From the NCBI RefSeq assembly GCF_014192275.1, contig NZ_JACHXR010000002.1, forward strand, positions 456,330 to 520,329: a stretch of 64,000 nt of DNA. The letters run 5' to 3'. The stretch is from Halomonas stenophila (GTDB lineage: Bacteria; Pseudomonadota; Gammaproteobacteria; Pseudomonadales; Halomonadaceae). This document shows positions 53,490 through 63,389 of the stretch, one piece after another. The notes beneath the pieces were generated by a model that searched no databases, was not told the origin of the DNA, and saw only the letters and a list, made by a program, of their open reading frames with translations. Within the stretch, counting starts at the first letter, position 1. Each line of letters opens with the position of its first letter. The position numbers were made by a program, and so were the translations under genes.

Positions 53490-54359
53490 TCAGTCCTCGA
53501 GGCTCTCGGTGTCGGGCTCGACTTCCAGCAGGCGGATGCGGCGGTTGTCGGCATTGAGCACCGTGAAGCGCCAGCCGCCTAGCTCGGTATGCTCGCCGCG
53601 GCCGGGCAGGTGGCCGAAGCGCTGCATCACCAGGCCGCCCAGGGTGTCGAACTCCTCGTCGGAGAAGCGGGTGCCGAAGCGCTCGTTGAAGTCCTCGATG
53701 GGCGTCAGGGCACGGATCGCGTAGCGCGCGTCGCCCAGTTCACGGATATCCTCTTCCTCGTCGGTGTCGTGCTCGTCCTCGATGTCGCCGACGATCTCCT
53801 CGAGGATATCCTCGATGGTCACGATGCCCGCGGTGCCGCCGTACTCGTCCACCACCACCGCCATGTGGTTGTGGGTATCGCGGAACTCCTTGAGCAGGCT
53901 GTTGAGGCGCTTGGACTCGGGCACGAACATCGCCGGGCGCAGCACCTCCTCGAGCTGGAAGGGCAGGCCGTTGTCCTTGCCGTTGCGCAGCAGGGGAAGC
54001 AGGTCCTTGACCAGCAGGATGCCCTTCACCTCGTCGAGGTTCTCGCCGATCACCGGATAACGGGAATGGCCGGTTTCCAGGATCACCGGCAGGTACTCCT
54101 CGAGGGGCTGGTCGAGGGCGATGGCGTTGACCTGGGAACGCGGGATGAGCACCTCGCGGACCTGCTGGTCGCTGATGTTCAGGGCGCCTTCGATGATCAT
54201 CATGGCGTCCTGCTCGAGCTTGAGCCGGGTCGCCGCCTGGCGCAGGAATTCCAGTAGCTCGTCCCGGGAGCTGGGCTCGTCGCTGTCGCTGGACAGGGCG
54301 CTGAACAACTTATCGAGCCAGGACTTGTTGGCCTGGCCGTTCGATCGGTCTTCGCTCAT
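53490..54359 (-). CDS. corC: CorC/HlyC-family CBS-domain protein
   Basis: A 289-residue soluble protein with two CBS domains (about 65-190: [24 protein letters not shown] and [33 protein letters not shown]) and a C-terminal CorC_HlyC transporter-associated domain (about 205-285). CorC is linked to magnesium and cobalt efflux. It lacks the N-terminal membrane domain of larger relatives, like E. coli CorC/YbeX. It overlaps ybeY by four bases and precedes lnt, the conserved order. Confidence 0.95.
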   Translation of the reverse strand: MSEDRSNGQANKSWLDKLFSALSSDSDEPSSRDELLEFLRQAATRLKLEQDAMMIIEGALNISDQQVREVLIPRSQVNAIALDQPLEEYLPVILETGHSRYPVIGENLDEVKGILLVKDLLPLLRNGKDNGLPFQLEEVLRPAMFVPESKRLNSLLKEFRDTHNHMAVVVDEYGGTAGIVTIEDILEEIVGDIEDEHDTDEEEDIRELGDARYAIRALTPIEDFNERFGTRFSDEEFDTLGGLVMQRFGHLPGRGEHTELGGWRFTVLNADNRRIRLLEVEPDTESLED

Positions 54360-54868
54360 GCGTCGGCTCTCTCGTCCTCGGTATCGGAATCGCGGTGCGG
54401 AGGGCTGGGGGTGAGATACGGGTCGGCGATGCCCAGGCCCGCCAGGATGTCACGCTCGAGGGCTTCCATGGCCTCGGCCGCGTCGTCCTCGATATGGTCA
54501 TGGCCCAGCAGGTGCAGGGTGCCGTGGACCACCATATGAGCGTAGTGAGCCGCGAGGCTCTTGTCCTGATCCCGGGCCTCGGCCAGCACCACGGGATGGC
54601 AGATCACCAGATCGCCCAGCAGCGGCAGCGTCACCCCGGGAGGGCACTCGAAGGGAAAGGACAGCACATTGGTGGGCCGGTCGCGGTCACGGTAGTCCCG
54701 GTTCAGGGTTCGGCTCTCCCCGGCATCGACGAAGCGCACCGTCAGCTCGCGGCGCGACTCCCCGGGGTGGCGCGCCAGCACGGCCGCCACCCAGGCCTCG
54801 AGTTCGGCCTGCCCGGGCAGGCCCTCGGCCTCCAGGGCCGCCTGGCGATCGACGCAGATCTCGCTCAT
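54356..54868 (-). CDS. ybeY: Endoribonuclease YbeY
   Basis: A 170-residue zinc-dependent endoribonuclease involved in 16S rRNA 3' maturation and ribosome quality control. The metal site is [11 protein letters not shown] with His115, His119 and His125. [14 protein letters not shown] is also conserved. ATG 54868 overlaps the ybeZ stop by four bases, and its stop overlaps the corC start, so all three are coupled. Confidence 0.96.
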   Translation of the reverse strand: MSEICVDRQAALEAEGLPGQAELEAWVAAVLARHPGESRRELTVRFVDAGESRTLNRDYRDRDRPTNVLSFPFECPPGVTLPLLGDLVICHPVVLAEARDQDKSLAAHYAHMVVHGTLHLLGHDHIEDDAAEAMEALERDILAGLGIADPYLTPSPPHRDSDTEDERADA

Positions 54869-55968
54869 GAACGCTCCTCGCCACCGTTCGGGCGGTCGCG
54901 GCGTTCCTGGCCCAACTGTCTTTCCTGGCGCAGGGCCTCGCGCTCCTGCTCCCGGGCCTCGCGCCGGGCGCGTTCCTCGGCCTCCTGCTCGGCCTCGAAG
55001 AGGTCGTAGGCCTCGATGATGCGCTGGACCAGCGGGTGGCGGACCACGTCCTTGGCGGCGAAGTGGGTGACGCCGATCCCCGGGGTGTCCTTGAGCACTT
55101 CGAGCACCTGGATCAGGCCGGAGGTCTGGCCTCGCGGCAGGTCCACCTGGGTGATGTCGCCGGTGATCACCGCCGTCGAGCCGAAGCCGATGCGGGTCAG
55201 GAACATCTTCATCTGCTCGCGGGTGGTGTTCTGGCTCTCGTCGAGGATGATGAAGGCGTTGTTGAGGGTACGCCCGCGCATGTAGGCCAGGGGGGCGATC
55301 TCGATCACCTGGCGCTCGATCAGCTTGGCCACCTGCTCGAAGCCGATCATCTCGTAGAGCGCATCATAGAGCGGGCGCAGGTAGGGATCGATCTTCTGGG
55401 CCAGGTCGCCGGGCAGGAAGCCGAGCTTCTCGCCGGCCTCCACCGCGGGGCGCACCAGCAGGATGCGGCGCACCTCCTGCTGGTTGAGCGCCTCCACCGC
55501 GGCGGCCACGGCCAGGTAGGTCTTGCCGGTGCCGGCGGGACCGATACCGAAGTTGATGTCGTGGGCGCGGATGCTCGAGACGTAGCTCTGCTGGTTGAGC
55601 CCGCGCGGCTTGATCAGCATCTTGGGGGTGCGCAGCAGGACCTCGTCGTCGTCGCCCGAGCCCTCGTCCTCCTCCAGCGCCTGGAGGCCGGATTCCTGGA
55701 GGAACAGATGCACGGTGTCCGGCGTCAGGTCGCTGGCCTCGGCCTCGCGGTACAGGTGCTCGACGACGTTGGCGGCGGCCTTGACCCGGTGGCCGGGGCC
55801 GGCCAGCTGGAAGGCGTTGCCGCGGTTGCGCAGGGTGATGCCGAGTCGGGCCTCGATCAGCTTGAGGTGTTCGTCGCGCTGGCCGCACAGGTTGGCCAGG
55901 CGGCGCGGGTCATTGGGCTCGAGGTTCAGCGTGATGATGCGGTTGGCCGGAGTGGATGGCTGGCTCAA
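54865..55968 (-). CDS. ybeZ: PhoH-like ATPase YbeZ
   Basis: A 367-residue PhoH-family ATPase. The N-terminal part (about 20-110) is a KH-like region; the PhoH P-loop domain shows [15 protein letters not shown] (Walker A) and [22 protein letters not shown] (Walker B). The C-terminal 45 residues are Glu/Arg-rich and helical. It acts with YbeY in RNA metabolism. ATG 55968. Follows miaB after about 80 bases. Confidence 0.95.
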   Translation of the reverse strand: MSQPSTPANRIITLNLEPNDPRRLANLCGQRDEHLKLIEARLGITLRNRGNAFQLAGPGHRVKAAANVVEHLYREAEASDLTPDTVHLFLQESGLQALEEDEGSGDDDEVLLRTPKMLIKPRGLNQQSYVSSIRAHDINFGIGPAGTGKTYLAVAAAVEALNQQEVRRILLVRPAVEAGEKLGFLPGDLAQKIDPYLRPLYDALYEMIGFEQVAKLIERQVIEIAPLAYMRGRTLNNAFIILDESQNTTREQMKMFLTRIGFGSTAVITGDITQVDLPRGQTSGLIQVLEVLKDTPGIGVTHFAAKDVVRHPLVQRIIEAYDLFEAEQEAEERARREAREQEREALRQERQLGQERRDRPNGGEERS

Positions 55969-56049
55969 GACAGGCGGGTCCGTGCGTTGATGAGTGTCGG
56001 GGTCAGCTTACTGCCCCGGCAGCCGCCGGGGCAATGCAAGATGCAGCGG

Positions 56050-57393
56050 TCAGAAGCGTTGCGGGGCGGCCAGCTCGCCGCGCAGCGAGTTGGGCAGCGC
56101 CTCGGTGATCTCCACGTCGACGAAACAACCGATCAGCTCGGTGGGGTTGGCGGCGCGGAAGTTGACCACCCGGTTGTTCTCGGTGCGCCCGGACAGCTGG
56201 CCGGGATCCTTGGGCGAGAAGCCGGTGACCAGGATGCGCTGGGTGCTGCCCACCATGCGCCGGCTGATCTGCATGGCCTGCTGGTTGATGCGCTCCTGGA
56301 GGATCGCCAGGCGTTGCTTCTTGACCGACTCCGGGGTCTCGTCCGGCAGGGCCGCCGCCGGGGTGCCGGGGCGCGCCGAGTAGACGAAGCTGAACGAGAC
56401 GTCGAAGCCGATGCGGCCGATCAGCGCCATGGTCGCCGCGAAGTCTTCCTCGGTCTCGCCGGGAAAGCCGACGATGAAGTCCGAGGAGAAGCTGATATCG
56501 GGGCGCAGCTCGCGGATGCGTTCCAGCTTCTCGACGTATTCCTCGACGGTGTGGCCGCGCTTCATGGCGGCGAGGACACGGTCGGAGCCGGCCTGCACCG
56601 GCAGGTGCAGGTGGCTGACCAGCTCCGGGACCTCGTCGTAGGCCTCGATCAGGCTGTCGGAGAACTCCACCGGATGGGAGGTGGTGAAGCGAATCCGGTC
56701 GATGCCCTCCACGGCGGCCACGCAAGCGATCAGCTCGGCCAGGTCGATCTCGTCGCCGAGCTGGTTCTCGCCGCGGTAGGCGTTGACGTTCTGGCCCAGC
56801 AGGTTGATCTCGCGAACCCCCTGGTCGGCCAGGTGGATGACCTCGTCCATCACCGCCTCGAAGGGCCGCGAGATCTCCTCGCCGCGGGTATAGGGCACCA
56901 CGCAGAAGGTGCAGTACTTCGAGCAGCCCTCCATGATGGAGACGAAGGCGGTGGCGCCGTCCGAACTCGGCTGCGGCAGGTGATCGAACTTCTCGACCTC
57001 GGGAAAGGTGACGTCGACCACCGAGATCTGGTCGTCCCGGCGCGCGTCGAGCATCGACGGCACCCGGTGCAGGGTCTGGGGACCGAATACCATGTCCACG
57101 TGGGGCGCACGCTTGCGCAGCGCCTCGCCCTCCTGGCTGGCCACGCAGCCGCCGACCCCGATCACCAACTCGGGGTTGGCTTCCTTGAGCTTCTTCCAGC
57201 GGCCCAGCTGGTGGAAGACCTTTTCCTGGGCCTTCTCGCGGATCGAGCAGGTATTGAGCAGGATGACGTCGGCTTCGCGCTCGTCGTCGGTGAGCTCCAG
57301 CTGATGGGATTCGCCGAGCAGATCCGCCATGCGCGCGGAATCGTACTCGTTCATCTGGCAGCCGTGCGTCTTGATGAAGAGTTTCTTCGCCAT
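56050..57393 (-). CDS. miaB: tRNA-2-methylthio-N6-dimethylallyladenosine synthase
   Basis: A 447-residue radical-SAM methylthiotransferase modifying A37 of tRNAs. UPF0004 domain with GCQMNEYDS (11-19), the radical-SAM cluster motif C-x3-C-x2-C as CSKYCTFC, and a C-terminal TRAM domain. Start ATG 57393 ([13 protein letters not shown]) fits family N-termini; an earlier ATG at 57483 adds an arginine-rich extension. First gene of the miaB-ybeZ-ybeY-corC-lnt operon. Confidence 0.97.
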   Translation of the reverse strand: MAKKLFIKTHGCQMNEYDSARMADLLGESHQLELTDDEREADVILLNTCSIREKAQEKVFHQLGRWKKLKEANPELVIGVGGCVASQEGEALRKRAPHVDMVFGPQTLHRVPSMLDARRDDQISVVDVTFPEVEKFDHLPQPSSDGATAFVSIMEGCSKYCTFCVVPYTRGEEISRPFEAVMDEVIHLADQGVREINLLGQNVNAYRGENQLGDEIDLAELIACVAAVEGIDRIRFTTSHPVEFSDSLIEAYDEVPELVSHLHLPVQAGSDRVLAAMKRGHTVEEYVEKLERIRELRPDISFSSDFIVGFPGETEEDFAATMALIGRIGFDVSFSFVYSARPGTPAAALPDETPESVKKQRLAILQERINQQAMQISRRMVGSTQRILVTGFSPKDPGQLSGRTENNRVVNFRAANPTELIGCFVDVEITEALPNSLRGELAAPQRF

Positions 57394-57485
57394 AAGAATA
57401 GGTCGTGGCGTCTTGGCCCGACGGATGCACCGGTGGATGGACGTTCGCAGGCAGGAGGCCGACAGGCCTTCCGATGAGGGCATCG

Positions 57486-57514
57486 ATTATACGCACCCCC
57501 GGCGGGAGGGGCCA
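57486..57514 (-). promoter_or_regulatory. Putative miaB operon promoter
   Basis: A perfect -10, TATAAT, lies on the minus strand at 57491-57486. With a 17-base spacer the -35 position (57514-57509) reads TGGCCC, a poor match. It lies about 95 bases upstream of the miaB start. Confidence 0.45.
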
Positions 57515-57801
57515 GGGCCGACCGCCGCCGGTGGCGGCCGACTGTGGTACCCTTGGCGCCGCCGGGGGCGCGGCACGGGCCGTCGACTGGTCAGCGAGTG
57601 ACCGAAGTGTCGCGGCGGCGATAGCCATGCCCCCTGGCCGACGGTTTCCAGCGGTTTTCCCGACACTTGTCCACAGAAGCTGTGGACGACGGGCGGGAGG
57701 GCCGCCTTCATCGCGGCCGTTGCTGGAACGGGAGGGCCGACCAACCGCCGCCATTGGCGAAGAGCAGCGCAAACAGAGCCTTGGACAGCCAGGAAGATGG
57801 C
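57515..57801. other. Non-coding region between miaB and the SH3 protein gene
   Basis: With the miaB promoter this makes a gap of about 400 bases between divergent genes. It contains the inverted repeat GTCCACAG-AAG-CTGTGGAC (57669-57687), which includes TTGTCCACA, one base from the DnaA-box consensus TTATNCACA. No gene with a convincing ribosome binding site was found; long open frames here are arginine- and proline-rich by-products of high GC. Confidence 0.4.
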
Positions 57802-58437
57802 ATGACGATGCAACGATGCAAGACACTGACAGTGGGCGTGTTACTCGGGGCCCTGGCCCTGCCGTTGCAGGCCCAGGAGAACGAGGCCGCGGACGCCACC
57901 CGCTGGGTCTCCGATGAACTCACCACCTATGTGCGCAGCGGTCCCACCGACGGCTACCGGATCGTCGGCACCCTGACCGCCGGTGCGCCGGTGGAGGTCC
58001 TCGAGACCAGCGGCGACTATACCCGGGTGCGCAGCGAGAGCGGCGACGTGGTCTGGGTGCCGAGCAGCGAGCTGCAGGACAGCCCCAGTGCCCAGGTCCG
58101 CCTGCCGGAGCTCGAGGCGCGGGTCCAGGCGCTGTCCGAGGAGCTGTCCGGCATCAACGAGACCTGGGAGAGCCGCATGGCCTCGATGTCCGAGACCCTG
58201 GACGTGCGGGAGCAGCGCATCGCCCAGCTCGAGGCGCGCAACCACGAGCTCGAGGCGGAAACCGAACACTCCCGTGGCACCCTTCGCGAGCTCCAGGCCC
58301 GCCTGGATACCCAGGAGGAAGACCTGCTGATGCGCTACTTCATGTATGGCGGCGGAGTGGCCGGTGCCGGCCTGCTGGTGGGCCTGATCGTGCCGCACCT
58401 GCCGCGGCGGCGTCGCAAGCGCGACCGCTGGTTCTGA
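57802..58437 (+). CDS. SH3/coiled-coil membrane protein (TIGR04211/YgiM type)
   Basis: A 211-residue envelope protein: signal peptide (to about residue 23, ALPLQAQ), bacterial SH3 domain (about 32-92, VRSGPTDGYRIVGTLTAGAPVEVLE and VRSESGDVVWVPSSEL), a coiled-coil (about 98-170), then one transmembrane helix (VAGAGLLVGLIVP) and a basic tail of arginines and lysines. YgiM has the same layout; its function is unclear. ATG 57802 follows AGGAAG; ATG 57808 is an alternative. tpm follows. Confidence 0.86.
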   Translation: MTMQRCKTLTVGVLLGALALPLQAQENEAADATRWVSDELTTYVRSGPTDGYRIVGTLTAGAPVEVLETSGDYTRVRSESGDVVWVPSSELQDSPSAQVRLPELEARVQALSEELSGINETWESRMASMSETLDVREQRIAQLEARNHELEAETEHSRGTLRELQARLDTQEEDLLMRYFMYGGGVAGAGLLVGLIVPHLPRRRRKRDRWF

Positions 58438-58449
58438 GGGGCCCGGCCC

Positions 58450-59088
58450 ATGGACAACGAATGGCTGCAGCGCTGGCGGCAAGGGCGCCTCGGCTTCCAC
58501 CGGGATGCCGTGCATCCCGCGCTGAAGCGGCACTGGCCCGGCCTCGGCATCCAGGCCGACACCAAGGTGCTGGTGCCGCTGTGCGGCAAGAGCCTCGACA
58601 TGCGCTGGCTGGCCAGCCACGACCATCCGGTGCTCGGCATCGAGCTCGCCGAGCCGGCCATTGAGCAGTTCCTGGCCGAGGGCGTGGGCGAGGTATCCCG
58701 GTATCATCACGACAGCTTCGCGGTGTGCCGCCAGGGCAGCGTGGAGCTGTGGTGCGGGGACTTCTTCCACTTCCATATCCAGCAGGCGGCGGAGGTCGGG
58801 GCCTTCTATGATCGGGCGGCGCTGATCGCCCTGCCCGAGGCGACCCGCCAGCGCTACGCCTTCCACCTGGCCCAGCTGCTCCCCCCGGGGGCCCGGGGGC
58901 TGTTGATCAGCCTGACCCGGGCGCCGGGCGACGAGGGGGGGCCGCCCTACAGCGTCCATGCCGACGAGCTGGACGCACTCTTCTCGCCGAACTTCGAGCT
59001 TCGTCACCTCGAGGATGGGGCGCCCGAGCCCGGCAGCGGCTTCCGGGAGAGCGTCTGGGCACTGACCCGCCGCGGCCCCAAGGTCTAA
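58450..59088 (+). CDS. tpm: Thiopurine S-methyltransferase-like protein
   Basis: A 212-residue SAM-dependent methyltransferase of the TPMT family. It starts with W-L-Q-R-W-R-Q-G-R-L-G-F-H and contains VLVPLCGKSLDMRWLASHDHPVLGIEL, the SAM-binding motif I of this family, and YDRAALIALP. Bacterial members methylate thiopurines and, in Pseudomonas, tellurite or selenite. It follows the SH3-protein gene by 12 bases and may share its transcript. Confidence 0.93.
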   Translation: MDNEWLQRWRQGRLGFHRDAVHPALKRHWPGLGIQADTKVLVPLCGKSLDMRWLASHDHPVLGIELAEPAIEQFLAEGVGEVSRYHHDSFAVCRQGSVELWCGDFFHFHIQQAAEVGAFYDRAALIALPEATRQRYAFHLAQLLPPGARGLLISLTRAPGDEGGPPYSVHADELDALFSPNFELRHLEDGAPEPGSGFRESVWALTRRGPKV

Positions 59089-59258
59089 GCAATGTCTGAC
59101 AAGTGTCTGCGCTCGGCAATACGGCGTTAAACATTAGCTCAAAAGTGCTCATTTACTAACTGTAAACTCCGCATTTTCACTAATGATGGTTGCCTTGTCT
59201 TGCCTTCGCTCGTCGACTTTTCAGGCATGGCTAGGGGCGCAGTATCGTCGGGAACCAT
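59089..59258. other. AT-rich non-coding stretch
   Basis: Bases 59101-59220 are 53 of 120 G or C (about 44 percent), far below the surrounding genes. No reading frame with a ribosome binding site was found. It separates tpm from the convergent yajG-like gene. It may be a remnant of acquired DNA or a regulatory region. Confidence 0.45.
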
Positions 59259-59290
59259 CGCCGAGGGCGCCCCATGGGGCGCCCTCGGCG
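59259..59290. terminator. Perfect palindrome, bidirectional terminator
   Basis: CGCCGAGGGCGCCCC (59259-59273) and its complement (59276-59290) with AT between them form a 32-base perfect palindrome 14 bases before the YajG-like stop codon, placed between convergent genes. Confidence 0.6.
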
Positions 59291-59303
59291 TCTGCGCGGG
59301 GGC

Positions 59304-59891
59304 TCAGCGGGCCAGTAGTCGGCCGAGCTCAGGGTCCTTGAAGGCTCGGTCGAGGCCGTCGGAGAGCAGTCCCTGGATCATCTCGAGGTTGGCCTCCTGG
59401 TTCGGGCGTACCGCGTATTGCTGGGTGCGTCGCGAGGTGTAGGTGCCGGTGTAGGTGGTGCCGTCGTTGTGGGCCTCGGCCACCAGTACGGCCTCCAGCC
59501 GGGCGCTGCCGACCAGCGGCGGGCTGTCGCCGCGCTCGTAGCCCAGGTGAGCCAGGGTCAGGGTCAGGCTGGGGCGGTCCGGTGCGGCCTCCCGGGTGGG
59601 GGAGAAGCCCATTTCCCGCACGGCCCGCTCGGCCTCGGCCTGCAGGCGGGGCTCCAGGGTCGCCGGATCGACGATGATCACCGCGGTGGACATGGCGCTG
59701 CCGCTGCGGGTGCCGATCACCGCCTCGTCACGGCTGTCCACGGCGGTCACCGTCACGGCCTGGCCCTGGCCGGTGACCGGCACGGCGACGGTGCGCTCGG
59801 GCGCGGGCTGGAGATAGTGGGGGCCGGCGCAGCCGGCGAGCCAGCCGGTCGCCAGCAGGATCATCGAGGCGCGCAGGAAGCGGCGTGGCAT
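59304..59891 (-). CDS. yajG: YajG-family lipoprotein
   Basis: A 195-residue lipoprotein with signal peptide and lipobox LAGC (LATGWLAGCAGPHYL). The body shows ...VDSRDEAVIGTRSG and RPSLTLTLAHLGYERGD, typical of YajG (DUF3313-type envelope lipoproteins). Function unknown. The ATG at 59891 follows GGGAG, and the signal peptide fixes the start; longer frames on this strand are not credible. Divergent from the GNAT gene. Confidence 0.87.
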   Translation of the reverse strand: MPRRFLRASMILLATGWLAGCAGPHYLQPAPERTVAVPVTGQGQAVTVTAVDSRDEAVIGTRSGSAMSTAVIIVDPATLEPRLQAEAERAVREMGFSPTREAAPDRPSLTLTLAHLGYERGDSPPLVGSARLEAVLVAEAHNDGTTYTGTYTSRRTQQYAVRPNQEANLEMIQGLLSDGLDRAFKDPELGRLLAR

Positions 59892-60014
59892 GGGCGATTC
59901 TCCCGAAACAAGTGAGCCTCGAGTATATCGTCCCCGTGCCGCGGCCTGCAGCATTGGGTAGGCCGAGCGGGGCAGGACGGCATACACTGCAAGCATCAGC
60001 ACAGGAAAGTCGTC

Positions 60015-60464
60015 ATGATCCGACCCGCCATACCGGAGGATATGCCGGCCATCGTCGATATCTGGCGGCGTGCCTCCCGCCTGGCCCATCCCTTCCTGGA
60101 CGAGGACGCCTGGGCCGCCCGTGCCGAGGAGATGACTCGGCAGTGCCTGCCCGACTGCCGGATCCAGGTGCTGGACGCCGGCGGTCGGGTGGTCGGCTTC
60201 GCGGCCATGCGCGGCGAGCACCTCGAGGCGTTGTTCGTGGATCCCAAGGCTCAGGGCTATGGGCATGGCTCGGAACTGATGGCCCACGTCATGGCGCTCA
60301 GCGAGCGCATCACCCTGCGGGTCTTGTCGCGTAACGTGCGCGCCGTCTCCTTCTACCGGCGGCTGGGGTTCCATGCCTACCTGGAAACCGAGGATTCGGC
60401 CAGCGGCGAGCCCGAGACCCTGATGATCTGGACCCGCCGCCGCAGCGGTCGCGGCCGCGCTTGA
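60015..60464 (+). CDS. GNAT-family N-acetyltransferase
   Basis: A 149-residue acetyltransferase. The acetyl-CoA loop is VDPKAQGYGHGSELM, preceded by LEALF and followed by VLSRNVRAVSFYRRLGFHAY. The N-terminus (MIRPAIPEDMPAIVDIWRRAS) resembles YiaC/PhnO-like enzymes. Substrate unknown. It is convergent with ggt. Confidence 0.86.
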   Translation: MIRPAIPEDMPAIVDIWRRASRLAHPFLDEDAWAARAEEMTRQCLPDCRIQVLDAGGRVVGFAAMRGEHLEALFVDPKAQGYGHGSELMAHVMALSERITLRVLSRNVRAVSFYRRLGFHAYLETEDSASGEPETLMIWTRRRSGRGRA

Positions 60465-60496
60465 GGCGCGCCGGCTGGTGGCCCGGGCGGGGCCGG

Positions 60497-62227
60497 CTAG
60501 AGCCCCATGGCCGAGGAGGTGGAGCGGCGCGGGTCCGCCCCGCCGTAGAAGCGGCCGTCCTCGATCACGATCGACTGGGCGGCGCCCATCGCCGACTCCT
60601 GGCTGACGGTATGGCCCTTGCCCTCCAGCAGCGCGCGGGTGTCGGGGCTGAAGCCGGCCTCGATGCGCAGCTCGTCGGGCAGCCACTGGTGGTGGATCCG
60701 CGGGGCGCTGACCGCCGACTGGATGTTCATGTCGTGGTCGATGACGTTCATCAGCACCTGCAGGGTGGTGGTGATGATCCGCGAGCCGCCGGGACTGCCG
60801 GTGATCAGGAAGTTCTTCCCGTCGCGCTTGACGATGGTGGGCGTCATCGACGACAGCATGCGCTTGCCCGGCGCGATCTTGTTGGCCTCGCCGCCGATCA
60901 GGCCATAGGCGTTGGGGACGCCGGGCTTGGCGGAGAAGTCGTCCATCTCGTTGTTGAGCAGGAAGCCGGCGCCGTCGACGGCGATGCCCGAGCCATAGCT
61001 GAAGTTGATGGTGTAGGTGTTGGAAACCGCCAGGCCGTCGTCGTCGGCGATGGAGAAGTGGGTGGTCTCGTTGGATTCAAAGGGCAACGGGTTGCCCGGC
61101 GCGATCCCGTCGCTCGGGGTGGCCCGGTCCATGGCGATCTGGGCGCGCAGCTCGTCGGCATAGCCCTCGGAGGTGATGCCCTCGAGGGGGACCTCGACGA
61201 AGTCGGTGTCGCCCAGGTACTCCGAGCGGTCGGCATAGGCGCGCTTCATCGCCTCGGCCATCACGTGCATGGTATTGGCCGCGCCGAAGCCCATCTGGCC
61301 GATGTCATAGGCCTCGAGGATGTTGAGCATCTGCACGATATGGGCCCCGCCGGAGGAGGGCGGGCTCATGGCGTAGACGTCGTAGCCGCGGTAGTTGCCG
61401 TGACTCGGCTCGCGGATCACCGGCTGGTAGCCGGCCAGGTCCTCGAGGGTGATCAGGCCGTCGTGGCGTTCCATCTCGGCGGCGATCAGCTCGGCGGTCT
61501 CGCCCTCGTAGAACTCCCGGGGGCCCTGTTCGGCGATGCGCCTGAGGGTCGCCGCGAGGTCCGGCTGGCGGAAGGTGTCCCCCACGTCGTAGGGGCTGCC
61601 GTCCTCCTTGAAGAACATCGCCCGGGTCGAGTCCCACTTGGTCAGTCGCTCGCTGGCCTCGCTCACGCCATCGACGAAGCGCTGCGGGACCGCGAAGCCT
61701 TCCTCGGCGAGGCGGATCGCCGGGGCCAGCGCCTCGGCCAGGCTCAGGGTGCCGTACTGCTCCAGGGCCAGCGACAGGCCGGCCACGGTGCCGGGCACCC
61801 CGGCCGCCCGGTGGGTGAAGCGCGACCACTCGGAGACGGCGTTGCCGTCCTCGTCCTGGAACATGGTCTCGGTGGCGGCGGCCGGGGCGGTCTCCCGGTA
61901 GTCGATGGCGATGACCTCGCCGCTGTCCTCGTCGGAGATCAGCATGAAGCCGCCGCCGCCGATGTTGCCCGAGCGGGGCTGGGTCACCGCCAGGGCGAAG
62001 CCGGCGGTCACGGCGGCATCCACGGCGTTGCCGCCCGCGGCGAGGACCTCGCGGGCGACCTGGGACGCCAGGAAGTGGCTGGTGGCCACCATGCCCCGGG
62101 ACCCTTCCTCGGGGTGGAAGCGCTCCCCCTCGAGGATCGCCGGCTGGGCGAGCAGCGGCGGAGCGCAGAGCAGGGTGCCGGTGAGCAGGGCGGCGCCCAG
62201 GGGGCGGGAAAATCGCTGGGGCATCAT
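60497..62227 (-). CDS. ggt: Gamma-glutamyltranspeptidase
   Basis: A 576-residue periplasmic precursor that self-cleaves into two subunits and hydrolyses or transfers the gamma-glutamyl group of glutathione. Signal peptide ending near LLAQP (about residue 28). The self-cleavage threonine is in [10 protein letters not shown] (second Thr), and substrate loops [10 protein letters not shown] and GSPGGSRI are present. ATG 62227 follows AAGGAG; a second ATG is the next codon. A single-gene unit. Confidence 0.96.
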   Translation of the reverse strand: MMPQRFSRPLGAALLTGTLLCAPPLLAQPAILEGERFHPEEGSRGMVATSHFLASQVAREVLAAGGNAVDAAVTAGFALAVTQPRSGNIGGGGFMLISDEDSGEVIAIDYRETAPAAATETMFQDEDGNAVSEWSRFTHRAAGVPGTVAGLSLALEQYGTLSLAEALAPAIRLAEEGFAVPQRFVDGVSEASERLTKWDSTRAMFFKEDGSPYDVGDTFRQPDLAATLRRIAEQGPREFYEGETAELIAAEMERHDGLITLEDLAGYQPVIREPSHGNYRGYDVYAMSPPSSGGAHIVQMLNILEAYDIGQMGFGAANTMHVMAEAMKRAYADRSEYLGDTDFVEVPLEGITSEGYADELRAQIAMDRATPSDGIAPGNPLPFESNETTHFSIADDDGLAVSNTYTINFSYGSGIAVDGAGFLLNNEMDDFSAKPGVPNAYGLIGGEANKIAPGKRMLSSMTPTIVKRDGKNFLITGSPGGSRIITTTLQVLMNVIDHDMNIQSAVSAPRIHHQWLPDELRIEAGFSPDTRALLEGKGHTVSQESAMGAAQSIVIEDGRFYGGADPRRSTSSAMGL

Positions 62228-62367
62228 GACGTCTCCTTGTCGCGGATGGGCACGAGCCCTCACTATCGGCCGGGAGCGGCGATCCCGCAAGGCACACGAG
62301 GGGCCCCCGGATGCTGTTAGAATGCCGCCCATCGTGCCCATCGACTCTCACAGGACCGATCGTCGCC

Positions 62368-63066
62368 ATGACCGACTCCCGACCCGATTTCCAGATCGCC
62401 CCCTCCATCCTTTCCGCCGACTTCGCCCGCCTCGGCGAGGAGGTCGACGACGTGCTCGCCTCCGGCGCGGACATCGTCCACTTCGACGTGATGGACAACC
62501 ACTATGTCCCCAACCTGACCATCGGCCCCATGGTCTGCGAGGCCCTGCGCAAGCATGGCGTGACCGCGCCCATCGACGCCCACCTGATGGTCAGGCCGGT
62601 GGACCGGCTGATCGGCGACTTCATCCAGGCCGGGGCCACCTACATCACCTTTCACCCCGAGGCCTCCGAGCACATCGACCGCTCCCTGCAATTGATCCGC
62701 GACGGCGGCTGCAAGGCGGGGCTGGTGTTCAACCCGGCCACGCCGCTGTCCTTCCTCGACCACGTGATGGACAAGGTCGACATGGTGCTGCTGATGAGCG
62801 TCAACCCCGGCTTCGGGGGGCAGTCGTTCATTCCCGGGACCCTGGACAAGCTGCGCGAGGCGCGCCGCCGCATCGATGCCTCGGGCCGGGATATCCGCCT
62901 GGAGATCGATGGTGGCGTCAAGCTGGACAACATCGCCGAGATCGCCCGGGCCGGGGCGGACACCTTCGTGGCCGGCTCGGCGGTGTTCAAGGCGCGCAAT
63001 ACCGCCGACCCGCACCGCTACGACAGCGTCATCCGCGACTTCCGTCGGGCCCTGGCCGAGGTCTGA
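62368..63066 (+). CDS. rpe: Ribulose-phosphate 3-epimerase
   Basis: A 232-residue TIM-barrel enzyme interconverting ribulose-5-phosphate and xylulose-5-phosphate. Motifs: [31 protein letters not shown] (metal His and Asp), [11 protein letters not shown] and VDGG-type [10 protein letters not shown] (catalytic Asp), [11 protein letters not shown] 62368. In many Proteobacteria gph and trpE follow, but here it is followed at two bases by a GIY-YIG gene. Confidence 0.97.
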   Translation: MTDSRPDFQIAPSILSADFARLGEEVDDVLASGADIVHFDVMDNHYVPNLTIGPMVCEALRKHGVTAPIDAHLMVRPVDRLIGDFIQAGATYITFHPEASEHIDRSLQLIRDGGCKAGLVFNPATPLSFLDHVMDKVDMVLLMSVNPGFGGQSFIPGTLDKLREARRRIDASGRDIRLEIDGGVKLDNIAEIARAGADTFVAGSAVFKARNTADPHRYDSVIRDFRRALAEV

Positions 63067-63068
63067 GG

Positions 63069-63344
63069 ATGGCCGGGACGGCGCCAGCGGACTGGCACCT
63101 CTACGTGATCGAGACGGCCAGCGGCGCGCTCTATACCGGCATCACCACCGACGTCACCCGACGCCTGGCCGAGCATCGCACCGGGCGCGGGGCCAAGGCC
63201 CTGCGTGGCAAGGGGCCGCTGGTTCTGCTATATCACGAACGCGTCGGCGAGCGCGGCGAGGCGCTGCGACGGGAGGCCGCCGTCAAGCGTCTCTCCGCCG
63301 CGGCGAAGCGGCAGTGGCTGGCCCGTCGCCGGGCCGGCGAATGA
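63069..63344 (+). CDS. GIY-YIG nuclease-superfamily protein
   Basis: A 91-residue single-domain UPF0213/YhbQ-type protein. The GIY-YIG core reads [26 protein letters not shown], with the Arg and a later Glu ([13 protein letters not shown]). Enzymatic activity in this small group is not well established. ATG 63069 starts two bases after the rpe stop, so the genes are cotranscribed. Confidence 0.9.
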   Translation: MAGTAPADWHLYVIETASGALYTGITTDVTRRLAEHRTGRGAKALRGKGPLVLLYHERVGERGEALRREAAVKRLSAAAKRQWLARRRAGE

Positions 63345-63389
63345 CCACAACGGAGGCGGGGCCCGGCCTCGCCGGCACAGGGAGCACCC

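Noticed and set aside
57405-57917. Plus-strand open frame starting before the SH3 protein
   Set aside because: It is proline-, arginine- and glycine-rich, lacks a ribosome site and overlaps the SH3 gene, whose signal peptide and domain are clear in another frame.
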